From contig DASTZZ010000065.1 of the NCBI GenBank assembly GCA_035764005.1, forward strand, positions 1 through 64,000: a DNA stretch of 64,000 nt, in the 5' to 3' direction. The DNA is from Terriglobales bacterium. GTDB lineage: Bacteria; Acidobacteriota; Terriglobia; Terriglobales; Acidobacteriaceae. Each line of letters begins with the position of its first letter. Positions within the stretch are counted from its first letter, which is position 1. Under the pieces are notes generated by a model, which worked only from the letters and a program-made list of their open reading frames with translations, had not been told where the DNA came from and did no database searches. Shown one piece after another: positions 51,671 to 59,379 of this stretch. A program made the position numbers and the translations under genes.

Positions 51671-52348
51671 ATGCCTGACAAACAGGAACTTATAACCAAG
51701 CACGGAGGCTACCGCAAGCTGAAGAGCTTTCAGGTTGCGCAGCTTGTGTACGACGTTACTGTGCGGTTTTGCGCCCGCTACGTCGAGAAGCGCAGCCGCA
51801 CGCACGATCAGATGGTGCAAGCGGCACGGAGCGGAGTGCAGAACATTGCAGAAGGTAGCCAGGCTGCAGGTACGTCGAAGAAGACTGAACTGAAGTTGAC
51901 AAACGTTGCCAGGGCGAGCTTGGAAGAGCTACGGCTTGACTACGAAGACTTTCTCCGGCAACGAGGGCTGCCGGTTTGGGAGCGCGACGACCCCCGCAGG
52001 AGCAGCCTTGTTGCACGCCGGTGCGCCAACGCCGATTGTGTTGCGCAGTGGGTTCGGGAACAGCGTGGAGCTAACGCACAGAGCGGAATTAGTGGACCAA
52101 CTGGACTCAATGGACGGAGTGGACGCAGTGGACAAAAAGATCTCAATACCCCGTCCACTGAGTCCACGAAGTCCACTTCGTCCACCTACCCTGAAATTGC
52201 AGCCAATGCTGCGCTGGTACTCATTGCAGTGGCATGCAGCCTCTTAGACCACCAGCTAATTTCGCTGGCTGTCGCCTTCGAGCGCGACGGCGGCTTCACT
52301 GAGCGACTTTATCGCGTGAGGGCGAAAGCCCGTACTGCCGGCCAGTGA
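51671..52348 (+). CDS. Four-helix-bundle (23S IVS-like) protein with suffix domain
   Basis: The 225-residue protein has an N-terminal four-helix bundle of the S23/IVP type (about 15-115): YRKLKSFQVAQLVYDVTVRF, QAARSGVQNIAEGSQAAGTS and RASLEELRLDYEDFLRQRGL. The C-terminal suffix (about 173-225) is ALVLIAVACSLLDHQLISLA and GGFTERLYRVRAKAR. Between them lies a low-complexity insert (about 140-172, SGPTGLNGRSGRSG, then STESTKSTSSTY). It is encoded by 9-base GTGGAC/GTCCAC repeats, so it varies by three-residue steps. Such proteins occur in rRNA intervening sequences and beside diversity-generating elements, but neither is seen here. Function unknown. Confidence 0.82.
   Translation: MPDKQELITKHGGYRKLKSFQVAQLVYDVTVRFCARYVEKRSRTHDQMVQAARSGVQNIAEGSQAAGTSKKTELKLTNVARASLEELRLDYEDFLRQRGLPVWERDDPRRSSLVARRCANADCVAQWVREQRGANAQSGISGPTGLNGRSGRSGQKDLNTPSTESTKSTSSTYPEIAANAALVLIAVACSLLDHQLISLAVAFERDGGFTERLYRVRAKARTAGQ
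52092..52187. repeat. Intragenic 9-bp minisatellite forming an inverted pair
   Basis: GTGGAC-like words recur about every 9 bases from 52092 to 52133, then GTCCAC words recur at 9-base spacing from 52153 to 52186. The two blocks are reverse complements and can form a long hairpin. Each unit adds three codons, so gain or loss keeps the frame. Confidence 0.8.
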
Positions 52349-52376
52349 GTCAAACAAACTGATCGTTCATGCACAT

Positions 52377-53654
52377 TTACGGTTTGCGCATTCCGAGCCA
52401 ATCTCGCTGGTAAAGAAAAGAAAGCGAGAGCAGCGCAATTCCGAGAATGGAAAGAGCGAGAATGCGATAGCCCTGGCCGAGGTTGGAGAGATCGTAGATA
52501 AACACCTTTAAGATCGTCACGCCGAGCAGGACCAGCGCGCTCCAGCGCACCAGCGGCAGCTTGCGCGCGAATCCAAACATGATCAGCACGATCCCGTAGA
52601 CGAGCCAGATGAGCGACGTGGTCCAGTGGCCGTCGAACGCTACGGGTATGCTGCCCGCCGATGCGGCCAGTGCGGTGATGAAATACGAAGCTCGCAGTCT
52701 TTCACGGCACCAGCGCCAGGAGGCGATTGCCAATGCCACAGCCATGATCTGCGCTGTCCAGGTGAACTCGTCGGCGTCGAGAATGCCACCGCAACCTATC
52801 AGGAAGACCAGCGCTGCGGCCGGGAGCACGAAGACGAGAATTTGCATTCGCGGCAGATCGAGCGCGTGCTGCATTAGGATCGGCGCAATGGCAAAAGCGC
52901 CGAACACCAGGCAGAAAAAGGCGAACGCCTCGGTCTGTTCCGTTTTGGAATAGTAGTTTGCGAACCAAACTGCCGAAACGGTGAGCGCTCCGAGAAAACT
53001 GGTGATCAGCAGCGCAACCCACGGCCGCCGCCGGATGGTGACCAGCATTCCGGCGCAGAGAATCAGCACATAGATGAACAATTCTGTTTCGAGATTGCGT
53101 CCGGTGGAGAGCAGGAGCGGAGTGCCGAATCCGCCGAGCGCGGCAAAGATGGCGAGAGCTTCGCTGTTGCGCAGTGTTGCGGCGAGCGCTGTTGCGGCGG
53201 TGAGCAGCACCATTGCCGCGAATCCTGCCCAGGGGAGCAGAATTCGGTAGTACTCAGAAGCTGCCCAGATGGTCAGATAGAGCGCTGCGATTCCCAGTCC
53301 CTGGAGCGAGAAGCCAAAGATGTTGTAGCTGCGGCGCAGGAACCATTCGCCCGCCATGAAGAGAGCGACTCCGGTGATCAGTCCGACGATCACGACTGCG
53401 AGCGGGCCGATCCAGTTGTTGACCAATGCCCAATTCAGGAAAAATGCTATCCCGACCAGAAGAGCAATAATCCCGGCGCGGTTCAGATATTGAGAGCCGA
53501 CTCGTGATTCGAGGCTGGCACGGGCTGGCGGAGTCGGCACAACATACGGCCTATCGCTTCTGACGGGGCGCTGAGCGAGAAGTTGCTCGAGCCGCTCGAC
53601 ACGACGAGTGAGATCTTCGAGTGCGCGGGCGAGATGGGAAATTTCCGGGTCCAT
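52377..53654 (-). CDS. DUF2339 multi-pass membrane protein
   Basis: This 425-residue protein has a short N-terminal coiled coil (ISHLARALEDLTRRVERLEQ). A polar Pro-rich stretch follows, then about eleven hydrophobic helices from residue 55 on, beginning with SRVGSQYLNRAGIIALLVGI. The layout and GSQYLNRAGIIALLVG opening match DUF2339, a predicted inner-membrane protein family with no known biochemical role. It starts 54 bases after accD on the same strand and may be the last gene of the operon that begins at 58343. No transport motif is recognised. Confidence 0.87.
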   Translation of the reverse strand: MDPEISHLARALEDLTRRVERLEQLLAQRPVRSDRPYVVPTPPARASLESRVGSQYLNRAGIIALLVGIAFFLNWALVNNWIGPLAVVIVGLITGVALFMAGEWFLRRSYNIFGFSLQGLGIAALYLTIWAASEYYRILLPWAGFAAMVLLTAATALAATLRNSEALAIFAALGGFGTPLLLSTGRNLETELFIYVLILCAGMLVTIRRRPWVALLITSFLGALTVSAVWFANYYSKTEQTEAFAFFCLVFGAFAIAPILMQHALDLPRMQILVFVLPAAALVFLIGCGGILDADEFTWTAQIMAVALAIASWRWCRERLRASYFITALAASAGSIPVAFDGHWTTSLIWLVYGIVLIMFGFARKLPLVRWSALVLLGVTILKVFIYDLSNLGQGYRILALSILGIALLSLSFLYQRDWLGMRKP

Positions 53655-53708
53655 GTTGCCGCTGTGATTGGATGCGGGTTTTCGGCGCGAGAACCGCGCG
53701 ACTCTGAG

Positions 53709-54554
53709 CTACGCCGCTGCCATAAAGCTGAGCGCGCGCGATAAGTACGCTTTCATGTCCTTGCGATGAACTACAGCATCGAGCATTCCATGTTCGAGCA
53801 GAAACTCGCTGCGCTGGAATCCTTCCGGCAGCTTTTGACGGATGGTCTGCTCGATCACGCGTGGGCCGGCGAATCCGATGAGCGCTCCTGGCTCGGCAAT
53901 ATTCAGATCGCCCAGCATTGCGTAGGAAGCGGTTACGCCTCCCGTTGTGGGATCGGTGAGCACAGAGATGTACGGCAGACCGGTGTCGTCAAGCTTGGCC
54001 AGTGCGGCGGAGATCTTGGCCATTTGCATGAGCGACGCCACACCTTCCATCATGCGCGCTCCGCCCGAGGCAGAAACAACAATCAGCGGTTTGCGCTTCT
54101 GAATGGCTTTCTCGATCGCGCGGGTAATGGCTTCGCCCACCACTGCTCCCATGCTGCCGCCGATGAAGCGATATTCCATGGCGCTGACGATGACCGGCTT
54201 GCCATCGAGCGTTCCCTCGGCGTTGATGATGGCGTCGCTGATGCCAGTTTCTTTTTGGGCTTTGGCGAGGCGGTCACGATAGCGTTTGGTGTCAACGAAC
54301 GACAACGGATCGGTGGACTTCAGATTCGTTTCCGTCTCGTCCCACTCGCTGTTGTCGAGCAGAATCGCCAGGCGGCTGCGCGCATCGAGGCGAAAATGCT
54401 TCTGGCACTTTGGGCAGACGTTGAGGTTGGCATCCAGATCCTTCTTCCAGATGATCTGGCGGCATCCATCGCACTTCTCCCAAAGGCCCTCGGTGCGAAC
54501 CCGCTTCTCGCCCGACGATTCCAGCTCCGAGCTTTCGCGCTTAAACCACGTCAT
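53709..54554 (-). CDS. accD: Acetyl-CoA carboxylase carboxyltransferase subunit beta
   Basis: This 281-residue subunit works with AccA to move the carboxyl group from biotin to acetyl-CoA, making malonyl-CoA for fatty acid synthesis. The N-terminal zinc ribbon is visible (Cys at about 28, 31, 47 and 50: EKCDGCRQIIWKK and NVCPKCQKHFRLD). The crotonase-fold core has KPLIVVSASGGARMMEGVAS, LPYISVLTDPTTGGVTASYA and GALIGFAGPRVIEQTIRQKL. The length is normal. Its ATG directly follows the cobO stop, so the two are translationally linked. accA is not in the window. Confidence 0.97.
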   Translation of the reverse strand: MTWFKRESSELESSGEKRVRTEGLWEKCDGCRQIIWKKDLDANLNVCPKCQKHFRLDARSRLAILLDNSEWDETETNLKSTDPLSFVDTKRYRDRLAKAQKETGISDAIINAEGTLDGKPVIVSAMEYRFIGGSMGAVVGEAITRAIEKAIQKRKPLIVVSASGGARMMEGVASLMQMAKISAALAKLDDTGLPYISVLTDPTTGGVTASYAMLGDLNIAEPGALIGFAGPRVIEQTIRQKLPEGFQRSEFLLEHGMLDAVVHRKDMKAYLSRALSFMAAA

Positions 54555-55091
54555 TCAGTACTCGATTCCCCGTTGAGCCAGAATACCAGCTTCGTACGCG
54601 TGCTTTACCTGGCGCATTTCTGTGACGGTGTCTGCAACCTCCACGATCTTCGCGTGAGCGTTGCGCCCGGTGAGGATTACGTGAACCATTTCGGGCTTCT
54701 GCTTGAGCGCGTCGACCACTTTTTCCGGATCGAGCATGCCGTAGCTGATCGCGTAATTAATCTCGTCGAGAATGACCAAATCCCATTTACCGGAGAGGAT
54801 TGCCTCGTGGCTCTCCTGCCAGGCTTCTTCCACCATGCGGACGTCTTCCGGATCAGTCTCAGCGCCCCCGACTTTCACGAAGCCTCGACCGAGCTGTTTC
54901 ATTATGAAATTCTCGCCGAAAGCTTTCACCGCATCCAGCTCGCCGTAGTGCCAAGAGCCCTTCAGGAACTGGAGCATTAACACCTTCATCCCATTCCCGA
55001 CTGCGCGCAGAGCTGTGCCCATGGCGGCGGTGGTCTTTCCCTTTCCGGGACCGGTGTTCACGATGATGAGACCGCGGCGTACGTCAGCCAT
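54555..55091 (-). CDS. cobO: Cob(I)alamin/cob(I)yrinate adenosyltransferase, CobO/BtuR type
   Basis: The 178-residue ATP-dependent adenosyltransferase makes adenosylcobalamin (or adenosylcobyric intermediates). The P-loop reads IVNTGPGKGKTTAAMGTALR. WDLVILDEINYAISYGMLDP is the Walker B-like region, and VHVILTGRNAHAKIVEVADT is the family C-terminal motif. The ATG overlaps the rlmH stop by one base (TAATG). No other cobalamin genes are visible, so it probably serves salvage. Its place between rlmH and accD is unusual but is fixed by the overlaps. Confidence 0.93.
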   Translation of the reverse strand: MADVRRGLIIVNTGPGKGKTTAAMGTALRAVGNGMKVLMLQFLKGSWHYGELDAVKAFGENFIMKQLGRGFVKVGGAETDPEDVRMVEEAWQESHEAILSGKWDLVILDEINYAISYGMLDPEKVVDALKQKPEMVHVILTGRNAHAKIVEVADTVTEMRQVKHAYEAGILAQRGIEY

Positions 55092-55543
55092 TAGTGTCCG
55101 CAGTGATACGGGTGCTTCCTCAATATTGTAAATGCGCGATAGAGCTGCTCGAGCAGGACGACGCGCGCAAGTTCGTGAGGAAACGTCATCTTGCCGAGTG
55201 AGATCAGCTTGCTCGCGCGGCTGCGAGCTTCGTCGGTGAAGCCGTCTGCCGGGCCGATTGCAAACAGTAGCTGCTGCACATCGGCTGATTGCTGCGATTC
55301 GAGGTAGGCAGCTAATTCTTCAGAGCTCATCTGCTTGCCTCGACTGTCGAGCAGGACGAGCGCGGGAGCAGTGCGACCGGACGAGCGCTCGAGCAGCTTC
55401 AGCAGAGCGGCCTCACTTGGAAGGTCAGAGGTCTCGATTGCCTGGTATTTCGCGATGCGCGCGATGTACTCGCGCGTGAGGGCGTCATATGCGGGTTCTT
55501 TGCTGCGGGATTTTGGGGCTATCCACGCGACCCGCAGCTTCAT
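55091..55543 (-). CDS. rlmH: 23S rRNA (pseudouridine1915-N3)-methyltransferase
   Basis: This 150-residue SPOUT-family methyltransferase modifies pseudouridine 1915 in helix 69 of 23S rRNA. Motifs are RVAWIAPKSRSKEPAYDALT (start), APALVLLDSRGKQMSSEELA, LLFAIGPADGFTDEARSRAS (cofactor knot) and FPHELARVVLLEQLYRAFTI. It ends HPYHCGH; most RlmH proteins end HPYHR or HPYHK-like. It overlaps the upstream methyltransferase by four bases. rsfS, its usual neighbour, is one gene further upstream. Confidence 0.95.
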   Translation of the reverse strand: MKLRVAWIAPKSRSKEPAYDALTREYIARIAKYQAIETSDLPSEAALLKLLERSSGRTAPALVLLDSRGKQMSSEELAAYLESQQSADVQQLLFAIGPADGFTDEARSRASKLISLGKMTFPHELARVVLLEQLYRAFTILRKHPYHCGH

Positions 55544-56301
55544 CCGATCTGCCCGAAGTACATCCTGACTTCGTAGTCGATGGCCACCCGGCCATTGCGC
55601 TGATGTGTGGCGAACAGATTCTTGAGATCGGCGAGCATCGGTTCCCGTTTTGGATTTCCTATTCCGGGAACATAGGACGAGGAGAGCAAGCGTCCACGAA
55701 GTCCATCGAAGTCGACCACCTGCTGGTTCTGCAAAACGGCGCCGTCCGGCTTGCGGCCAAAGAAGTCGCTGATGTTTTCGTATGAGCGTTCGTGGCGCAC
55801 GTCTTTATAGTCAGTTCCGTATTGAACCAGCAGCGCTTCGTAGTCGCGCAGAAACGGGCTGCTGTCCGTGAGGCGCTCATTCCAGAGCAAAACCACCCAG
55901 CCTGAAGGGCGGAGTATACGGCGGAATTCGGTTTTGGCGCGCGGCCAATCGAACCAGTGAAAGGCCTGGCCTGCAGTGACGAAATCCACGGAAGCATTGT
56001 CGAGTCGCGTGCCTTCGGCGCGTCCATCGACGCTGCGATACCCTCCGCGATTGCCCAGCGACTGCTTTCCCGCCTCGCGCATTTCCGCATTCGGTTCGAC
56101 TGCGAGGACTTCGTTCCCGTTGTCGAGAAAAAGCCGCGCCAGGTTTCCGGGCCCGGAGCCGATGTCGGCAATCACTGCGCTCGGCGTCAGTCCGCAGCGC
56201 GTGCGCAGCACCTCGATCACCTGTGGAGGATACCCGGGGCGGTACTTGACGTAATCCTCAACGCGGTCGGAGAAGCGAGTAAGCGAGTCTTTGGCGCTCA
56301 T
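55540..56301 (-). CDS. Class I SAM-dependent methyltransferase
   Basis: This 253-residue protein has a Rossmann-type SAM domain. RFSDRVEDYVKYRPGYPPQV is the family N-terminus, ADIGSGPGNLARLFLDNGNE is motif I, and VLAVEPNAEMR is the acidic-loop motif. FVTAGQAFHWFDWPRAKTEF and ILRPSGWVVLLWNE are the later motifs. This matches the 'AQAFHWF' group of small-molecule or tRNA-like methyltransferases; the substrate is unknown. It overlaps rlmH by four bases downstream and rsfS by four bases upstream, inserting itself between two genes usually found together. Confidence 0.88.
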   Translation of the reverse strand: MSAKDSLTRFSDRVEDYVKYRPGYPPQVIEVLRTRCGLTPSAVIADIGSGPGNLARLFLDNGNEVLAVEPNAEMREAGKQSLGNRGGYRSVDGRAEGTRLDNASVDFVTAGQAFHWFDWPRAKTEFRRILRPSGWVVLLWNERLTDSSPFLRDYEALLVQYGTDYKDVRHERSYENISDFFGRKPDGAVLQNQQVVDFDGLRGRLLSSSYVPGIGNPKREPMLADLKNLFATHQRNGRVAIDYEVRMYFGQIG

Positions 56302-56789
56302 TTCGAAGATTTATGGCGACGGCTGGTGCTGCCGGCTCGAGTTGAAGACTTTTTTGCAGACCTGCGTGGTCCGGAGGCTTTTGTTCCCGATCTGGAATCG
56401 CTACTCGCCTTTCTGGCACGCGCTACCGGTTTACGCAGTTCATCGACCGTGAGTTTGCGCGCCGACTTCCAGAGCCGCTCCAGGTCGTAGAACTTGCGCG
56501 TCGCTTCAGAAAAAATATGCACGACAAAATCCACGTAATCGAGCAACACCCAGTCGGCCTGATTGTAGCCTTCCACCTGGTTGGCCGGAACGCCTTCGCG
56601 TTTGAGGCGCAGCTCCACTTCATCAGCGATGGCTTGAATTTGTCTGGGATTTTTTCCGCTGCAGATTACGAAGTAATCGGTGAATGCCGAGGAGTTCTTG
56701 TCCATTTCGAGGACGCTGATGTCCTCGCCTTTTTTGTCTTCGCAGGCCTTTACGGCAGATGCTACCTGAGTTCGGATTTGCGCACTCAT
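56298..56789 (-). CDS. rsfS: Ribosomal silencing factor RsfS
   Basis: The 163-residue protein binds ribosomal protein uL14 and blocks joining of the ribosomal subunits when nutrients are low. The family core (about 1-115) has DISVLEMDKNSSAFTDYFVI, CSGKNPRQIQAIADEVELRL and EGYNQADWVLLDYVDFVVHI. After residue 120 the C-terminus is a basic, Ser/Lys-rich tail (SGTKASGPRRSAKKSSTRAG), longer than in most RsfS. It starts 53 bases after nadD, the usual neighbour. The tail is probably unstructured. Confidence 0.95.
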   Translation of the reverse strand: MSAQIRTQVASAVKACEDKKGEDISVLEMDKNSSAFTDYFVICSGKNPRQIQAIADEVELRLKREGVPANQVEGYNQADWVLLDYVDFVVHIFSEATRKFYDLERLWKSARKLTVDELRKPVARARKASSDSRSGTKASGPRRSAKKSSTRAGSTSRRHKSSK

Positions 56790-56842
56790 TCGTCTGGTTG
56801 GATTCTTCTCCGTCGCGCGAGTTTGCTGACCTGATTCTAGTC

Positions 56843-57610
56843 TCAGTGTTCTCGGCCCCGCGATTTCTTTTTCGCAGCGCTGGTGTGAGTGGGTGCGCTC
56901 GCGGTTTCAGCAGCTTTGCCGCTGCGATATAGGCGGGTTTTGCGGATGTACTCGGCCACCCCATCTCCGACGTAGCCTTCGAGTCGGCGGCCCGACGAGG
57001 CTGCCGCCGCACGGAGTTGGGTGGAGGAAACACGCTCAGAAACATCTTCCAGCAGATGCAGCACGACACCGGAGAACGCCATCACTGCACCGGATGAAGC
57101 AAGTCCGCCGGCGCCTTTGCGCGCTGCCTTCAACACTTCATCCTTAGGGCGCAGTTCTTGCGGCAATGCACCGGCGATGTCCCCCAGAGAATATCCAGGG
57201 CGATTTGCGACGATGAATTCGCATTCGCGCAGCAGATCGACAGGTCGATGCCACTTTGCAATGTCGAGAAATGCATCGATGCCTATCAGGAAATAGAGTT
57301 TGTCGGCCTTCTTCAGCTCGCTTTTCAGGCGGCGGATGGTTTCAAGCGAATAGTTCGGCCTTCCCGTCTCGGCATAGAGGCGGGCTTCCATATCGGAGGG
57401 GATAAACGCCGCATGTCCCGATGTCCCCAAGGCAACCATTGCCATGCGATGGGCGAAGCTGGCAAAGGTTTGGCTCTGCTTGTGCGGCGGGACCTCGGCA
57501 GGAACGAACAAAACTTTGCCTAATTCGAACCGCTTGGCCGCGCTGTCGGCAACAGCCACGTGCCCGCGATGGATAGGATCGAAGGTACCGCCAAAAAAGG
57601 CGAGGTTCAC
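56843..57610 (-). CDS. nadD: Nicotinate-nucleotide adenylyltransferase
   Basis: This 255-residue enzyme of NAD biosynthesis adenylates nicotinate mononucleotide. The N-terminal NLAFFGGTFDPIHRGHVAVA contains the nucleotidyltransferase GGTFDPIHxGH signature. KVLFVPAEVPPHKQ and LYFLIGIDAFLDIAKW are further family motifs, and VSSTQLRAAAASSGRRLEGY carries the ISST-like ATP loop. After residue 225 the protein has an extra basic tail not needed for the fold. The start codon is GTG. It leads into rsfS, as in many bacteria. Confidence 0.95.
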   Translation of the reverse strand: MNLAFFGGTFDPIHRGHVAVADSAAKRFELGKVLFVPAEVPPHKQSQTFASFAHRMAMVALGTSGHAAFIPSDMEARLYAETGRPNYSLETIRRLKSELKKADKLYFLIGIDAFLDIAKWHRPVDLLRECEFIVANRPGYSLGDIAGALPQELRPKDEVLKAARKGAGGLASSGAVMAFSGVVLHLLEDVSERVSSTQLRAAAASSGRRLEGYVGDGVAEYIRKTRLYRSGKAAETASAPTHTSAAKKKSRGREH

Positions 57611-57638
57611 GGAAACGAGTGTAACTGAGAGGCGGTGA

Positions 57639-58343
57639 TTATCTACCGACGGTCATTAACGCCGGAGTAGAAACGTCAAGCTGGCGGGCGATCCAGGCGT
57701 CGAGTTCCGATTTGGTACTCGGAGGCACTGTGGTAAAGCGCACGCCTACTCGTCCAGAATCGTTGGTCCACACGAACTCGCCTTTGGCTTCGAGCGAGCG
57801 ATTGCAGCCCGGCAGCTCGAATCGAAGCGAAACAGCGCCTTTCATATCCGCGGTGCGGGAGGTGGCCAGAGCCACGCCGCCTTCACTGATATTGCTGAGC
57901 GGGATGGGCACATCGCGCAGATTGCCATAGGTGACGTGGGCCGTAGTCTGCAGCGGATGGCGGTGATAGCGACGCCGTTCGCGCAGAATCAGCCCATGTG
58001 CAGCTCGCAGGCTACGGGCAGCCCGGTCCGGCGAAACCGGCTTGTCCAGCACGAAATTCGCGCCGATGGAAAAAGCGTCTTTTACGCTTGTTACCCGGTT
58101 GGTGATGGCAAAGACGATCGACTTTGCGTTGGATTTACCTTTGCGCAGCTCGCGGATAAGGTCGCAGCCGCTCTGAACGTCATCGCAGTCGATAAGGATC
58201 GCGTCGAACTTGCGCCGGTCGACGGTCTGCCGGGCGGCATCGGTGGAGGTGACGGTTTCCATCTCAATGCTCACCGTTTCCAGCACACGTCTGATAACGC
58301 GCAGGACTTCCTGATCGCGTGTGAGGAGGAGCGCTTTCAGCAT
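57639..58343 (-). CDS. Receiver-like plus PilZ domain protein
   Basis: From the ATG at 58343 (GGAAG upstream), 234 residues. The N-terminal receiver fold (about 1-115) has FDAILIDCDDVQSGCDLIRE with a phospho-acceptor Asp candidate, and NFVLDKPVSPDRAARSLRAA with the conserved Lys. The PilZ domain (about 120-220) has RERRRYHRHPLQTTAHVTYG and NISEGGVALATSRTADM. The Arg cluster and SxxG motif are those that bind cyclic-di-GMP. It probably links phosphorylation or c-di-GMP to an output such as motility. It starts the operon leading into nadD, 28 bases away. Confidence 0.85.
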   Translation of the reverse strand: MLKALLLTRDQEVLRVIRRVLETVSIEMETVTSTDAARQTVDRRKFDAILIDCDDVQSGCDLIRELRKGKSNAKSIVFAITNRVTSVKDAFSIGANFVLDKPVSPDRAARSLRAAHGLILRERRRYHRHPLQTTAHVTYGNLRDVPIPLSNISEGGVALATSRTADMKGAVSLRFELPGCNRSLEAKGEFVWTNDSGRVGVRFTTVPPSTKSELDAWIARQLDVSTPALMTVGR

Positions 58344-58489
58344 CACTTCCAAAATCTATCTTCGTTTACCGGTTGGGCACAGCTAACGAACGTAACGGCA
58401 CCTTCGATAAAGTGACTAAAGTCGAAGGCAGGCGCTGTTCCTTTTCCGCGACTAATCAATAAAGCCCGAGAAATCAGCCACTTACAGAT

Positions 58490-59152
58490 CTACTTCTTGG
58501 CGATTTTCGTGGTCTTTGCCGATCTCTTAGTCGAGGTCTTAGAGCTTGCGGATTTGGAGTTGGCGCCCGCTTCGCTCTTCATCTGATCGATGATGGCATA
58601 CAGCTTGGACCGGTCTACTACCTCGACAAACGGCTGCCCATGAGACGCACTGGACACCACGTAAATCGTCGGGGTGTGCTGGATTCCGACCCGCTCCCCG
58701 GTAGCCAAGTCCGCCTTGATCTCAGCTTCATACTTGCCGTCGGGATCGACAACGAAAGGCAGAGAGGTCTTATTGGCGGCCGCGAATTTGTCTGCGTAGC
58801 TGCGCAGGTTCTCCGGAGTAATTGCCGGCTGATTTTCAAAGCAGTAGGCGCGCCACGCGGCTCCGAGCGACTTTGACTGGCTGTCGAAGTACTTGGCGAT
58901 GACCGCAGCCTGCCGCGACCAATTGTGCTTGGCAAGCGGGAAATCGTACCGGACTACCGGGATGTTATAGGTCCTGGAAGCCGCTTCGATCAGCGGATTG
59001 GCATTGGCGCAATCCGGGCACTCGAGATCGAGGAATTCGACGATGGCCACCTTGGTTCCCGGCGGGGGTTTCAGGACGGAAGTGTCAGCGGTGTAAGCAA
59101 ATGTGGTAAGCAGCATGAGAGCAGCTGAAATTACTGAGACTCGTAAACGCAT
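58490..59152 (-). CDS. DsbA-family thioredoxin-fold protein, exported
   Basis: The ATG at 59152 starts a signal peptide (MRLRVSVISAALMLLTTFAY). The 220-residue protein has a thioredoxin fold with FLDLECPDCANANPLIEAAS (active CPDC, about residues 48-51). The helical insert includes AWRAYCFENQPAITPENLRS. The cis-Pro loop VGIQHTPTIYVVSSASHGQP follows. The tail is Lys/Ser-rich (SKTSTKRSAKTTKIAKK). Such proteins reduce, oxidise or isomerise disulfides in the periplasm; CPDC is not the classical CPHC of DsbA. The longer frame from 59236 has no signal peptide. Confidence 0.87.
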   Translation of the reverse strand: MRLRVSVISAALMLLTTFAYTADTSVLKPPPGTKVAIVEFLDLECPDCANANPLIEAASRTYNIPVVRYDFPLAKHNWSRQAAVIAKYFDSQSKSLGAAWRAYCFENQPAITPENLRSYADKFAAANKTSLPFVVDPDGKYEAEIKADLATGERVGIQHTPTIYVVSSASHGQPFVEVVDRSKLYAIIDQMKSEAGANSKSASSKTSTKRSAKTTKIAKK

Positions 59153-59379
59153 GATAGTTCGACTCGGGCGTTGGGAAAACGCTGTAAATATATTATCGCG
59201 CCTGTGAAGCGCAAGCCGGTAGCCGCGCTCCATCAAACATTACCAGCATCGAGCGAAGTGCCTGTGTATCAGCAGCTTAGGAGTGAGCGGCTGCTTCGAG
59301 ATATCCCTCCTTTTCTCAAGTCATTGCATCTCAGCCGTTAAGCACTGTTCCCTGTCCAACTGACATTTCAGAGGTGGTT

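Noticed and set aside
53766-54980. 404-residue plus-strand protein
   Set aside because: It lies antisense to accD and cobO, both with clear family motifs.
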